From NCBI RefSeq assembly GCF_000304475.1, contig NC_018940.1, forward strand, positions 744,001 through 808,000: 64,000 bases of DNA, written 5' to 3'. Position 1 is the stretch's first letter. Each line of letters opens with the position of its first letter. The position numbers were made by a program, and so were the translations under genes. A model generated the notes under the pieces. It was not told the origin of the DNA and made no database searches. It saw nothing but the letters and a program-made list of their open reading frames with translations. Positions 26,906 through 36,599 of this stretch are shown here, piece after piece. Origin of the DNA: Kazachstania africana CBS 2517. Lineage: Eukaryota; Ascomycota; Saccharomycetes; Saccharomycetales; Saccharomycetaceae.

Positions 26906-29536
26906 TTATAGGATCTCCAATTTTCTTTGTAATTCTTCCCTTTCTGCTTTCCATTCATTAACTTTCTCCAGTTTTCTTTTAATTTCCTCAATTTCATTAT
27001 CAATGGATGTAATTGCTTCATCGGTACCTAATGTTTGTAGTTGCCATAATCCACTATTATCGTCTGAAATTTCCAATAGTAAATCGTGATATTTTATTAA
27101 AGATGGTCTCTGAGAAATGGTGATGAAGTTGAAACGATACCTCTTTAGGACATTGAACAAATAATCCTCCATGTCTGCACTAATCGCATTGGTTGCTTCA
27201 TCTAATACAACGAAACGTGGTTTATGGAACATAATACGTGCAAAATTCATTCTTTGTTTCTCACCACCGCTCAAAACATCCTTCCAATCTGAAACTGTAT
27301 CCAAATAAGACCAACCCTTGTCTCTTTTTAATAGATAATCTAGTTTTACCTCTCTTAGTACCTGGACTAAGAGCTTATCTTTTAAGCCTCTATCAAAAAA
27401 TTCATCCGATGACATTGGATATATGATTTGATCTCTTAAAGTACCACCTCTTGTAAAATAAGGCTTCTGTGGAACACATAATAAATTAGCCTCAGTTGGC
27501 TTCGACAGAAGACCATTTTTGTTATAAATTGGCCAAATTTCTGCTATGATTCTTTGAATTGAACTTTTACCACAACCATTTGGCCCTAAAATTAACAAGC
27601 TCGAGCCTGCACTGTTCAAAAATGGTATTGATATATCATTAGTAATTTCATTAAAATCTTGAACTGAATCAGCTCTAGAAGAAAGTGGATCGATGCTGGG
27701 TGGAACCTGGAAAGTCAGTTTTTTTATTAATTTTGTTCCGTTCTTGGCTCTTGTTGAAGGAATTACGATGTCGACATTTTCTAACCTTACACCATTAAAA
27801 TTGTTCTGCACAGTTCCTTGAACAACTTCTGTTGCCTTTTCAATGCGCTTCTGTTTAATTAAATGTAAATTATTTGCAGTATGCATATCTTTGTTTGAGC
27901 TAAGCTGATCCCAATCAATTTGGGATGATCTAGTGGTTGCGCCGTAATTAAAATTTATTGAATGAACCCTGTGTAGAGCTGCTAAAAGTGTAAAAATTCG
28001 ATTTGTGTACCCTGTCAATTGAGAAATATCCTTAATTGAATGCATTAATCTAGAGCCCGCATCTGCCAAGGAAAGCATTAATCTTTTATTCACGATAAAA
28101 TCTTTCATATTTCTTTGTTCAGAATTGACACCAGTTGCCACAGTTGACAAAACAATGGGGATAGAAGCGAAAACGTAACCCAAACCGGACCAAGTATATT
28201 TTAGAATGTAATCTTCAATCATATTATAGTTGAATTTTCTTTTACTGACGTTGAGCATAGCTTCCATTAAAGTTTCATATAATTTCTGGACTTTTATTCT
28301 TTCAACGTCTGTGCCTTGATAAAATGCAATTTCTTCGCTATTATTGATCATATTGAGATGATAATTGTAATAAGTACCATCAGCAGCAGAGCTTGCGCTA
28401 GTGAGCTTCCCCAAAGGTGGAGTATATCTTCTCAAGATATAACCTGTAAGGAAGTAGTTGAAAAAGATACCTCCGACGCCGACAGTACCTAAATTATCAC
28501 GTAAATAGATTGAAAAGAACACCAAATCTATTACAGGCTTAGCAATATTCGCAACGACAGAACAAGTCGCATCACAGAATCTTGAAACGTCATTTGTTAT
28601 TGAATTGTCGATGTTTTTTATTACAGAACTAGAAGCCTTGGTATCAAACATAAGCTTATAAAAAGCTAATCTATCATCTAGATACATGTCATGAATATAT
28701 CTAGTTAAATTCACTTTGAAATTTAGACTCAATTTTCTTTGCAATAATTTGATGGCACTATTGGTATAGGATGCTGGTACGGCAATTAAAAACCATACTA
28801 CTAAATCCAAAAGAAATTTGCGACCTCTGTGAGAAATTATATCTCTTACAATTTGACCATCTAACCTTGCAACAAATAGTGATAACCAAGTCCTCATAAT
28901 AAGGAAGAAAATTTGTAAAACTAGGAGTACAGAATTTTTGTCAAAAATTGAAGGTATTAATATTTTAGAAATTGCGTTCATTTGATTCAAGAATTTAGAA
29001 TAAAAGAGTTGAGATTGCTTGTTTTGTCCATTTGCAATACTACTATCAATCGCCTTAAAGAGATACTTATCGTGTTCATAAACATCATCATACTTTGGGG
29101 GTATGAATATTTTCTTTCTTTTATCCTTTGAAATAACGTTTACGTTAGTGTTCATAGTTTTATCATCTGGTATATACATTATCCTTGCACCAGAATTCAG
29201 GAGGGTTTGTGATCTGGTACGTCTTAATGGTGCTCCCTCATGACGTTTATTAGAATACTTAAAAAAGTAATAACACTTTGACACTATTCTGTATCCAAAA
29301 TAGGAACAACCAGTGACTAGAGACAAACATGAAACCACCAGAGAAAGGAAAACAATTTGTGCTCTCCTCTTATGCCTTGGTTGAGATAATGGGGATTTAA
29401 TTAATCGAAGTAAATGATTTAATAGTGTATTCAGATACGTTTTTAATGTGACGTCTTTCAAATTCAGCCCTATACAGTGACTGTGCATGTCAGCAACAAG
29501 CTTTTGAAGCTTATTTGCTATTGCTAATTCTGACAT
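26906..29536 (-). CDS. PXA1: Pxa1, peroxisomal ABC half-transporter for long-chain acyl-CoA
   Basis: 876 residues (S. cerevisiae 870). Pxa1 dimerises with Pxa2 to bring long-chain acyl-CoA into peroxisomes for beta-oxidation, the yeast relative of ALDP. N-terminal hydrophobic segments include one near residues 63-85 and several between 200 and 490. The EAA-like motif [15 protein letters not shown] is present. The nucleotide-binding domain has Walker A GPNGCGKS (651-658), signature LSGGEKQR (about 754) and Walker [11 protein letters not shown]-terminal charged coiled coil follows. It is convergent with the YOR238W homologue. The S. cerevisiae neighbour NOP53 (YPL146C) is absent. I saw no clear oleate response element. 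Confidence 0.94.
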   Translation of the reverse strand: MSELAIANKLQKLVADMHSHCIGLNLKDVTLKTYLNTLLNHLLRLIKSPLSQPRHKRRAQIVFLSLVVSCLSLVTGCSYFGYRIVSKCYYFFKYSNKRHEGAPLRRTRSQTLLNSGARIMYIPDDKTMNTNVNVISKDKRKKIFIPPKYDDVYEHDKYLFKAIDSSIANGQNKQSQLFYSKFLNQMNAISKILIPSIFDKNSVLLVLQIFFLIMRTWLSLFVARLDGQIVRDIISHRGRKFLLDLVVWFLIAVPASYTNSAIKLLQRKLSLNFKVNLTRYIHDMYLDDRLAFYKLMFDTKASSSVIKNIDNSITNDVSRFCDATCSVVANIAKPVIDLVFFSIYLRDNLGTVGVGGIFFNYFLTGYILRRYTPPLGKLTSASSAADGTYYNYHLNMINNSEEIAFYQGTDVERIKVQKLYETLMEAMLNVSKRKFNYNMIEDYILKYTWSGLGYVFASIPIVLSTVATGVNSEQRNMKDFIVNKRLMLSLADAGSRLMHSIKDISQLTGYTNRIFTLLAALHRVHSINFNYGATTRSSQIDWDQLSSNKDMHTANNLHLIKQKRIEKATEVVQGTVQNNFNGVRLENVDIVIPSTRAKNGTKLIKKLTFQVPPSIDPLSSRADSVQDFNEITNDISIPFLNSAGSSLLILGPNGCGKSSIQRIIAEIWPIYNKNGLLSKPTEANLLCVPQKPYFTRGGTLRDQIIYPMSSDEFFDRGLKDKLLVQVLREVKLDYLLKRDKGWSYLDTVSDWKDVLSGGEKQRMNFARIMFHKPRFVVLDEATNAISADMEDYLFNVLKRYRFNFITISQRPSLIKYHDLLLEISDDNSGLWQLQTLGTDEAITSIDNEIEEIKRKLEKVNEWKAEREELQRKLEIL

Positions 29537-30469
29537 GGCCTTTGATAATACACATGAAGGCTAAATAAGTTTATCTTCAAATGCCGGTCAAAAGAGAAAG
29601 ACGCAGCAAATAGAATTTTCTTTCTTATATACTAAAAAAGCTCTTCATTTAACCGCTGAAGTCATCATTGGAGATGGAGCGGCCAGAATTCTTTTGGAAT
29701 AGCGGAATCCGGATTTAAAGGCCGCTTAAAAGACGCAGAGAAAGGCCCTTAAAAAAAAAAATAAGGCCAATTACCCAGAATCTATTTCAATCCGTCACGT
29801 GATTCTACCTACCAGTTTCTTATCTCTCCAGTTTTTTGTCATTAAAATTGCACTGTGAAATAGGTTTCTAGATTATGCAAATCTCTGTCTTCACTATTCC
29901 TTGTTCTTTACTCGAATTGTTATTATATAAACTGTAACATAATAACTACAAAATATCATACGCGGTGTATAGGTGTTGTTCTGTGCCAACTATCTATGAA
30001 AACAGAGGACATTGTGACTCCCGGCGTCAATAAAGTTATTATGAAATTAGTTGATACATGTTCTAATTGATGCAATTGTCGGAGAATAAATATGCTTGTT
30101 CAGTTGCCTAATTTTGATTTACTTTTTTTCTTCATCTACAGATCATATTGTCAGACGATCAATTTCTTGGTGAGCGCTTTAGAAGCCAAAATCAGCAAAT
30201 TTAATGCAACACAAATTTTTAGTCTTTTATCTATACATTTAACCCAGTTTTAATCTTTACTATACATACACACTTTACCAGCCGATTCTAAGCGTGAGTT
30301 TCGCTTATACTTTAATGGCTAATGTATGCGATGTATGGGTTACTTGCATGAAAATCTTCGAGAGCATTCTATTGTACAGATCGAAGTGCTCTAATATATT
30401 TTATAAACAACAATAGATAATCCAAATAAGGTGGTGGTGTCTAAAGCATCATCGCAAGCAACAACAGGA
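29537..30469. other. Divergent PXA1/MPR1 promoter region
   Basis: 930 bases without a gene. It contains three AAGGCC repeats within 51 bases (29718, 29742, 29763), a poly-A run, and a perfect Cbf1-type GTCACGTGAT (CACGTG at 29796-29801). The remainder is plain AT-rich DNA. Confidence 0.6.
29796..29801. promoter_or_regulatory. CACGTG E-box in a full Cbf1 consensus
   Basis: GTCACGTGAT fits the Cbf1 consensus RTCACGTGAY. It lies 260 bases upstream of PXA1 and 670 upstream of the MPR1-type gene, so PXA1 is the likelier target. It is not a centromere: no AT-rich CDEII followed by a CDEIII CCGAA core is adjacent. Confidence 0.5.
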
Positions 30470-31174
30470 ATGACCGTCAATAAAACAAGATTAATTACTT
30501 CAACTTCGAAGTTACATGATGGCCCAAGCTTTAATAAACCATTAACCGACAAAATCGAGCCATTGCAATTTACTTTGAAAGATATTTCTAAGACTTCAGC
30601 AACTGCAATTCCCGTCTTTGATCATTCAATCTTAGCAATTTCATTGATCGACTTCTTGAAAGAGGAATTCAACTACGAAATTGAAAATGGAGATACTTAT
30701 CCACAGTTAGGAGAATTGTCCAGAGATGATTTTATTCATTATTGGTTTCACTCATTTGCTGTCATCGCCATTAAAGGGACAAATCTTGATATAATTTTCA
30801 GTGAAGATACAAATTGGTCTGAATATATCTTGGGTACGTTTTATATTAAACCAAACTATATGCCTCGTTGTTCGCACAATTGTAATGCCGGTTTCTTGGT
30901 TAACCACAATTTACGAGGTTTTAAAATCGGATACAGACTTGGCCAAATATATGTTCAATGGGCTCCTTTGTTGGGTTACACATATTCCGTGTTCAACTTA
31001 GTCTTTGTAACTAATCAGGCAAGTTGGAGAATTTGGGATAAATTCAAATTTGATAGAATTGGTATGGTACCAAAAGCTGCCGTATTGAAAGGTCATAAAG
31101 AACCAATTGACGCAATCATTTTCGGTAAAGATTTAACCAAAATTGAACCAGAAATATTACAGGACTTTGAATAG
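30470..31174 (+). CDS. MPR1: Mpr1-type N-acetyltransferase (azetidine-2-carboxylate/proline-related)
   Basis: 234 residues from the first ATG at 30470 (Mpr1 229); the upstream extension starts at GTG. Mpr1 of S. cerevisiae strain Sigma1278b acetylates the toxic proline analogue L-azetidine-2-carboxylate and P5C/GSA, lowering oxidative stress. The resemblance is strong and collinear: LHDGPSFNKPLTDKIEPLQF, NYEIENGDTYPQLGELSRD, FIHYWFHSFAV, LGTFYIKPNYMPRCSHNCNA, the acetyl-CoA loop RGFKIGYRLGQIYVQW, FNLVFVTNQASWRIWDK, and AIIFGKDLTKIEPE. It sits between PXA1 and ABP140, whereas in S. cerevisiae the gene is subtelomeric and missing from the reference strain S288C. Confidence 0.93.
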   Translation: MTVNKTRLITSTSKLHDGPSFNKPLTDKIEPLQFTLKDISKTSATAIPVFDHSILAISLIDFLKEEFNYEIENGDTYPQLGELSRDDFIHYWFHSFAVIAIKGTNLDIIFSEDTNWSEYILGTFYIKPNYMPRCSHNCNAGFLVNHNLRGFKIGYRLGQIYVQWAPLLGYTYSVFNLVFVTNQASWRIWDKFKFDRIGMVPKAAVLKGHKEPIDAIIFGKDLTKIEPEILQDFE

Positions 31175-31433
31175 ATATATACTATATAAGTACTTTTCTT
31201 AAATGTTCCTCAAGATACTTAAGTCATGATCATTATCAGCCTCGACCAGATCTATTTACAACCTAGAATAATCAACTATGGAAGATCAAAAAAAAAGTTT
31301 GAGACGGACGACGTTTGGCTAATTTGAAAAATTTTCCTGTCAGCAGATCGTCAAGTATAGAAAAACAAGGATCATCTTGATACTTTGTTATACAAGAACT
31401 TCATATATCGACAGTAAGTGCGTATACTTAACC

Positions 31434-33201
31434 ATGGGTGTGGCTGATTTGATCAAAAAATTTGAAAGCATTTCAAAAGAAAACGGTGACAGCAACGCTA
31501 CCACCGTTTCTCCTCCAAATGAAGTTGAAAGAACCAGCAAAGTTTCCATTGAAGACGCAAAAGCAGAAAATCCTAAAGTTCCAAATGACGAACAAAGTAA
31601 TGAGAATTCTCAAAGTCTTGCAGATGGGGAAAAGCTCGAAGAAAATGTAATTGAACAAGAAGCGGACAATGAACAAGAAATGCCCCAAGAAGAAGAGCCT
31701 GTTTTAGAACAAGAATCCGAATCTGCAACAAAGGAAGCCGAATTTACACTACCTGAAGAGGCCAATATTACTGAAGAACAAGAGGAGCAAAAGGAAGAAG
31801 AAAAAGAAGAAAAAAATGAATCTAATCTTGCTGAACATCAGACAGAAGCTGAAAAAGAAGCAGTTTCTGAAGCAGTTGATAATGTTCCAATAAACGTCGA
31901 AGATGAATCAGAAATGCAAGAAGACCACGTCGATGTAAGTGTCAATACTGAAGGAACCACCGAAGATGCTGCTCCAGAAGGTTCTAAAAATAAGAAAAAG
32001 AAGAAGAAGAATAAGAAGAAAAATAAGAAGAAGACCCAGTCTGAACCAGAACCTGGAGTAGCAGCAAACGTTGACGACTTAGAAGTTGTCGATAATTCAA
32101 CGCTTAGGCATTGATCAGGATAAAACTAAAGATGAGCTAGCTACGATGGCTCAAGAAGCTAAGGATGAAATCTTAGAAAATGTTGCACATGAGGCACAAT
32201 CTGTTTCGCAAACCAATCGAGATGGCGAGTCCGAGAATACTACATCGTCCGAAATGGAAATTGAAGGAACTGAAAGTGTTCCATCAAACAGACCTAGCCG
32301 TTTAGGTCGTGATAATCCCTTCGAGTTTGGTAAGAGAAACTTAACTGAAAAATCTGATGTTTGGGATCATAACGCTTGGGATAATGTGGAATGGGGTGAT
32401 GAACAGGTGCAGCAAGCTATGGAAAAAATTGAGCAACAGAGACAAAATCCAGTTTCAGATTTTGACAAGAAATTGTACAATGGTAACCCAGCAAGGTACT
32501 GGGATATCTTCTACAAAAATAATAGAGAAAATTTTTTCAAAGATAGAAAATGGCTTCAAATAGAGTTTCCAATTTTATATAGTACAACGAGAAAAGATGC
32601 GGGCCCTGTGACGATATTTGAAATTGGATGTGGTGCAGGTAATACTTTCTTCCCAATACTGAGCCAGAATGAAAATGAAGAACTGAAGATAGTAGCTGCC
32701 GATTTTGCACCAAAGGCGGTTGAGTTAGTAAAAACATCGCCAAGTTTCAATCCAAAATATGGACACGCCACAGTTTGGGACTTGGCAGATCCAGAAGGAA
32801 GACTTCCAGATGGTGTTGAACCACACTCCGTTGATATCGCAGTTATGATTTTTGTTTTCAGTGCGTTAGCACCAGAACAATGGGACCAAGCGATGGAGAA
32901 TTTACACAGAATTATGAAGCCAGGTGGTAAAATTCTTTTCCGTGAATATTCTTTTGGTGATTTGACCCAAATAAGATTTAAGAAAAACAGATATCTGGAT
33001 GATAACTTTTACGTAAGAGGAGACGGTACCAGAGTTTATTTCTTCACAGAGGATGAGCTAAGAACTATATTCACCAAGAAGAACTATTTCATCGAAAATA
33101 AAATTGCCACAGACAGAAGGCTTCTGGTTAATAGGAAAAGAAAACTGAAAATGTATCGTTGCTGGATTCAAGCAATCTTTGATGTCCCTAAAGAAGATTA
33201 G
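31434..33201 (+). CDS. ABP140: Abp140/Trm140, actin-binding tRNA m3C methyltransferase, +1 frameshifted
   Basis: Join 31434..32105 and 32107..33201, 588 residues (S. cerevisiae 628). Trm140 makes 3-methylcytidine at position 32 of tRNA-Thr; the N-terminus binds F-actin. Start ATG 31434 gives MGVADLIKKFESISKEN, nearly identical to the 17-residue Lifeact peptide. A Glu-rich linker and a Lys-rich patch (KKKKKKNKKKNKKK) follow. At CTT-AGG-C (32103-32109) ribosomes must skip A32106; otherwise the frame ends at the TGA 32112-32114. The second frame continues GIDQDKTKDEL and carries the methyltransferase domain with SAM motif FEIGCGAGNTFFP, YWDIFYKNN, and MYRCWIQAIFDVP. It matches YOR239W. Confidence 0.97.
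32103..32109 (+). promoter_or_regulatory. Programmed +1 ribosomal frameshift site CTT-AGG-C
   Basis: The heptamer is the Ty1/ABP140 shift site: peptidyl-tRNA-Leu on CTT slips forward while the rare AGG codon waits in the A site. It lies in frame (codon 224) and just before the zero-frame stop. Joining at this point gives the family sequence DNSTLGIDQ (S. cerevisiae DDSCLGIDQ). Confidence 0.96.
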
Positions 33202-33571
33202 ATAATGCATCTTATTCCATTGTTCGTATCTATTTCGTTTTCGTTAGGCGTTTGGTGACTTAGTGACTTGATTTTTCAAGTGCAATGCCGCATTGAACGT
33301 AGAAAACAAACAAAGTTCTCATAAAATAATGAGAAGACTATATACATTGCATATATACAACAACACATTGAAGAACACAAATGTACCATTGTCATGTTTA
33401 GATTGAGTCAAATAGCACGTGGATGTTTTTGTTGTCGTTGGATGTGATTGTTCACTATTTCAAATTTCATATGAACCAAAAAAAGTGTGTGAATCATCTT
33501 CTAATGACTGCCTATAAAAATGCTTCGACTACAATTGGCAGTTTGGCTATAGTCTCATAAAAATTTCCTGA
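33202..33571. other. ABP140-MET7 spacer
   Basis: 370 bases with the MET7 promoter, including a CACGTG at 33416-33421. No gene seen. Confidence 0.6.
33416..33421. promoter_or_regulatory. CACGTG E-box upstream of MET7
   Basis: It lies 151 bases before the MET7 ATG. Cbf1-Met4 control of a gene needed for methionine synthesis is plausible but inferred from the motif. Confidence 0.5.
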
Positions 33572-35053
33572 ATGAAAGCCAGCATACCATTGAAAATGGT
33601 CGAGAAAACATACAATGATGCAATTAATGCTCTAAATTCATTACAGAGTAACTATGCCAACATTATGGCTATTAGAGAGTCCGGTATTCGAAAAAACGAT
33701 ATGGCCATTTTAGAAATGAAGGAGTGGAGCAGAAGAATTGGATATTCCATTTCTGATTTGAACAAACTGAACATGGTACATATAACAGGAACGAAGGGTA
33801 AAGGTTCTACCGCAGCTTTTGCGTCATCAATTTTGAATCAATACAAACGGCAATTACCGAAAATTGGACTATATACTTCTCCTCACTTAAGAAATGTAAG
33901 AGAAAGAATCAGAATTAATGGAGAACCAATTTCTGAGGATAAATTCACAGCGTATTTTTTCGATGTCTGGAACAGATTGGATAATTCCAGTTCCAACTTG
34001 GACCAATTTCCGCACATGACACCAGGTAGTAAGCCTGGTTATTTCAAATTTTTAACACTGCTTTCCTTTCATACATTTTTACAAGAAGCGTGCAATGCTT
34101 GTGTATATGAGGTCGGAATAGGTGGGGAATATGACAGCACTAACATAGTAGAGAAACCATTGACTTGTGGTGTGTCACTGTTAGGTATTGACCATACCTA
34201 TATGCTTGGAAATACTATTGAGGAAATTGCATGGAATAAAGCGGGAATATTTAAGCATGATGTAAGCGCTTTTACTGTATCAAATCAACCCAAGGAGGGC
34301 CATAAAGTTCTGGTTGAGCGAGCTAGGGAAAAAAATACTACACTAATTGACGTTCCTGTCTTCAACCAGCTCAAAGTAATAAATCTAGGTATAGCTGGCA
34401 AATTCCAGACGCAAAATGCCTCATTAGCTGTGGCACTCGCATCTGATGCGTTGCATAAGCTAAGAGTTAAAAAACCTATGATTGCTGCCGACAAGGTGGA
34501 TAGTGTTATTCCTACTGAATTTCTAGAAGGATTAGCCAGCACTAGGTGGGAAGGTAGATGTCAAACTATAATTAGAGGTAAAAACCACTGGTACATAGAT
34601 GGCGCACACACAAAGGACAGCATTGAGGCAGCAAGTGGTTGGTTTAAAGACGTAACATCTTCTTCCGATAGAAGGAAAATAATACTGTTCAATCAGCAGA
34701 CGAGGGATGCCAACTCATTAGTTCAGCATCTATTATCTGTGTTAACACCATCTATTAAGTTCACCAACGCCATATTTACTACAAATGTGACATGGAAGTC
34801 GGGCACATATAGTAGTGATTTGGTTTCTATGAACACTTCCAAGGAAGATGTTGATAACCTGAAGATCCAAGAAGCGTTGGCAATGTTTTGGGTAGGGCTA
34901 GATCCTGAGTCGTCGACGCATGTGGTCCAAAACATCGAAACAGCTGTAGACCTAATAGACAATTTAACTTCAGAGCCACTGGACATTTTTGTCACAGGTT
35001 CATTGCATTTAGTAGGCGGATTACTGGTCATTTTTGATAAAATTTGTAAATAA
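33572..35053 (+). CDS. MET7: Met7, folylpolyglutamate synthetase
   Basis: 493 residues (S. cerevisiae 548, which has a longer N-terminal extension). Met7 adds glutamates to folates in cytosol and mitochondria; it is required for methionine synthesis and mtDNA upkeep. The P-loop HITGTKGKGST (G73-S79) is followed by GLYTSPHLRNVRERIRING, YEVGIGGEYDSTN, LLGIDHTYMLG, WNKAGIF, RWEGRCQ, WYIDGAHTKDS and the C-terminal VTGSLHLVGG. A second Met (residue 9, MVEKTYND) aligns with the S. cerevisiae internal start MVGKTYRD, so cytosolic and longer forms from two starts are possible. Location after ABP140 equals YOR241W. Confidence 0.95.
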   Translation: MKASIPLKMVEKTYNDAINALNSLQSNYANIMAIRESGIRKNDMAILEMKEWSRRIGYSISDLNKLNMVHITGTKGKGSTAAFASSILNQYKRQLPKIGLYTSPHLRNVRERIRINGEPISEDKFTAYFFDVWNRLDNSSSNLDQFPHMTPGSKPGYFKFLTLLSFHTFLQEACNACVYEVGIGGEYDSTNIVEKPLTCGVSLLGIDHTYMLGNTIEEIAWNKAGIFKHDVSAFTVSNQPKEGHKVLVERAREKNTTLIDVPVFNQLKVINLGIAGKFQTQNASLAVALASDALHKLRVKKPMIAADKVDSVIPTEFLEGLASTRWEGRCQTIIRGKNHWYIDGAHTKDSIEAASGWFKDVTSSSDRRKIILFNQQTRDANSLVQHLLSVLTPSIKFTNAIFTTNVTWKSGTYSSDLVSMNTSKEDVDNLKIQEALAMFWVGLDPESSTHVVQNIETAVDLIDNLTSEPLDIFVTGSLHLVGGLLVIFDKICK

Positions 35054-35142
35054 TTCTTGACATAAGGTTTTATGAGATAGCTAGAATACCATATGTTTGA
35101 CATATACGGATATTATTTTATATAATGTAAAATCAAGACCTT

Positions 35143-36267
35143 TCATAATTCTATACATGGCTTATCAGTTATATCTTTTCCAAACCATATGGCCCAGCTC
35201 TTATAATATTTCCTGTGCAACTCCGAATTGGGATCCTCATAACTTTCTATGGCCTTCAAAGCGCTCAGTATATTATAATAATTCACAGCGACGCAAAGCT
35301 TTCTTGAGATTATAGGTGTAACCTCTTGAATTCTACCGAACTGTCCAAAATCTTCCACTATTATTGATGGATCAAAGTCATCCATTGTATTTTCCATCCA
35401 TTTACAATACTTTTTAATTTCCTTTTTTTGAGGATATTTTTTCATGATCAACGAGCGACAGATATTAGTTGAAAACTGCGCTTGTTGCTTCTCTAATCCA
35501 CTATAAATATTATTAATAGGTTGCTGTTTTAATGGAGCCCATTCCGTGATCAAATTGAATCCATTTACTTTGAAAAGCCTTGTCTTACTATAGTTCATGA
35601 AGGCATCAGCCGCATCGGCAGTAAGAAAGCTCAATCTTACATTCTCCAAAATGTTTATGGACTTCTCGGCAGTTTGAAAACTAATATTTTCTAATGGTCC
35701 ACCGCATACTTGTGACATTACGCTTGCAAGTCCGGTTCCGCTAGGGATATTTTTAATCACAATATTTCTTTTACTAGTATCTAATTTGCTACCTTCATGC
35801 GAAAGGATCAATGCTTCCAAACCTTGTCCCTCGTTGTCAAAGACTTTTGTACCAGTAGGCGAAACGAACATTTCTGATCCTTTAATGTTGGACGAATCGT
35901 ACATTTCACCAGACACATGTAATTTCTCAGTTTTTGTGCTTGGTGCTCTATCTTTACCAAAATGTAAAGTTGTGTCATTATTTGAATATTTCGATATGAT
36001 GGGGATTTCTGTTTTCTTGCTGCATACAACTTTACTTCTTTTTATCGAGAAATGCTCTTGTTTTACAGCCTGTCTCTTAATATTTCTCTTATTATCAGCC
36101 GAACCATATAGGTAGGATCTCGCCATTCTCCTGAATCCAAATAATTCATGAGATGGAGACTCCAGCATTAATGATGTAAATGCAGCTAATTTACTAAATT
36201 TGTCTTGATGGCTCAGTGAGTCTACTTCATGCCTTGGTTTCTGCTGGTATTTCGTTAGAATGGTCAT
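35143..36267 (-). CDS. SSP2: Ssp2-like sporulation protein
   Basis: 374 residues (S. cerevisiae Ssp2 371). Ssp2 is made in meiosis and needed for spore-wall formation and activation of the Smk1 MAP kinase. The C-terminal third reads like an RNA-recognition-type fold (VEDFGQFGRIQEVTPIISR, then LCVAVNYYNILSALKAIESY), and a related beta-alpha segment lies in the middle (RNIVIKNIPSGTGLASV ... VRLSFLTADAADAFMNYSK). The N-terminal part is basic and disordered. It lies between MET7 and PUS7 exactly as YOR242C. The call rests on this position, the length and the RRM-like region. Confidence 0.82.
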   Translation of the reverse strand: MTILTKYQQKPRHEVDSLSHQDKFSKLAAFTSLMLESPSHELFGFRRMARSYLYGSADNKRNIKRQAVKQEHFSIKRSKVVCSKKTEIPIISKYSNNDTTLHFGKDRAPSTKTEKLHVSGEMYDSSNIKGSEMFVSPTGTKVFDNEGQGLEALILSHEGSKLDTSKRNIVIKNIPSGTGLASVMSQVCGGPLENISFQTAEKSINILENVRLSFLTADAADAFMNYSKTRLFKVNGFNLITEWAPLKQQPINNIYSGLEKQQAQFSTNICRSLIMKKYPQKKEIKKYCKWMENTMDDFDPSIIVEDFGQFGRIQEVTPIISRKLCVAVNYYNILSALKAIESYEDPNSELHRKYYKSWAIWFGKDITDKPCIEL

Positions 36268-36599
36268 GCGTTTTTTTATTTGAATTCTATCTAATATTTT
36301 ATTAAAATTACCTATAGTCGGTCAGATACGAAGCGATTTACTATATCTGAAACTTTTCTTGAACACTCTTTGGTGGAAGCTTGACTGTTAATAAATACTT
36401 TTCCCGAAGTTACTACTACGACACAAATACCCAATGCGCTGTCGTAGAGATGATTGACATTCGGTTCTTCATCTGCTATGACAAAAAAAGAAACGAGGGA
36501 TCATTATGCCTAATTTAAAGTGGCAAATTTAATATATATATATATATGATAAACATAAGCTATAAATACAGGAGATTTAGTTTTATATTATAATGTACA
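36268..36599. other. SSP2-PUS7 spacer
   Basis: 332 bases containing the SSP2 promoter, the PUS7 3' end and a TA microsatellite at about 36531-36547. No recognisable gene. Confidence 0.6.

Noticed and set aside
29790..29880. Centromere from CDEI-like GTCACGTG
   Set aside because: No AT-rich 80-base CDEII and no CCGAA-containing CDEIII on either side. The other CACGTG sites (4075, 13547, 33416) fail in the same way.
31434..33201. Two separate overlapping genes (a Glu-rich protein and a methyltransferase)
   Set aside because: The frames meet at a CTT-AGG-C shift site and together give one Abp140 protein, as in S. cerevisiae.
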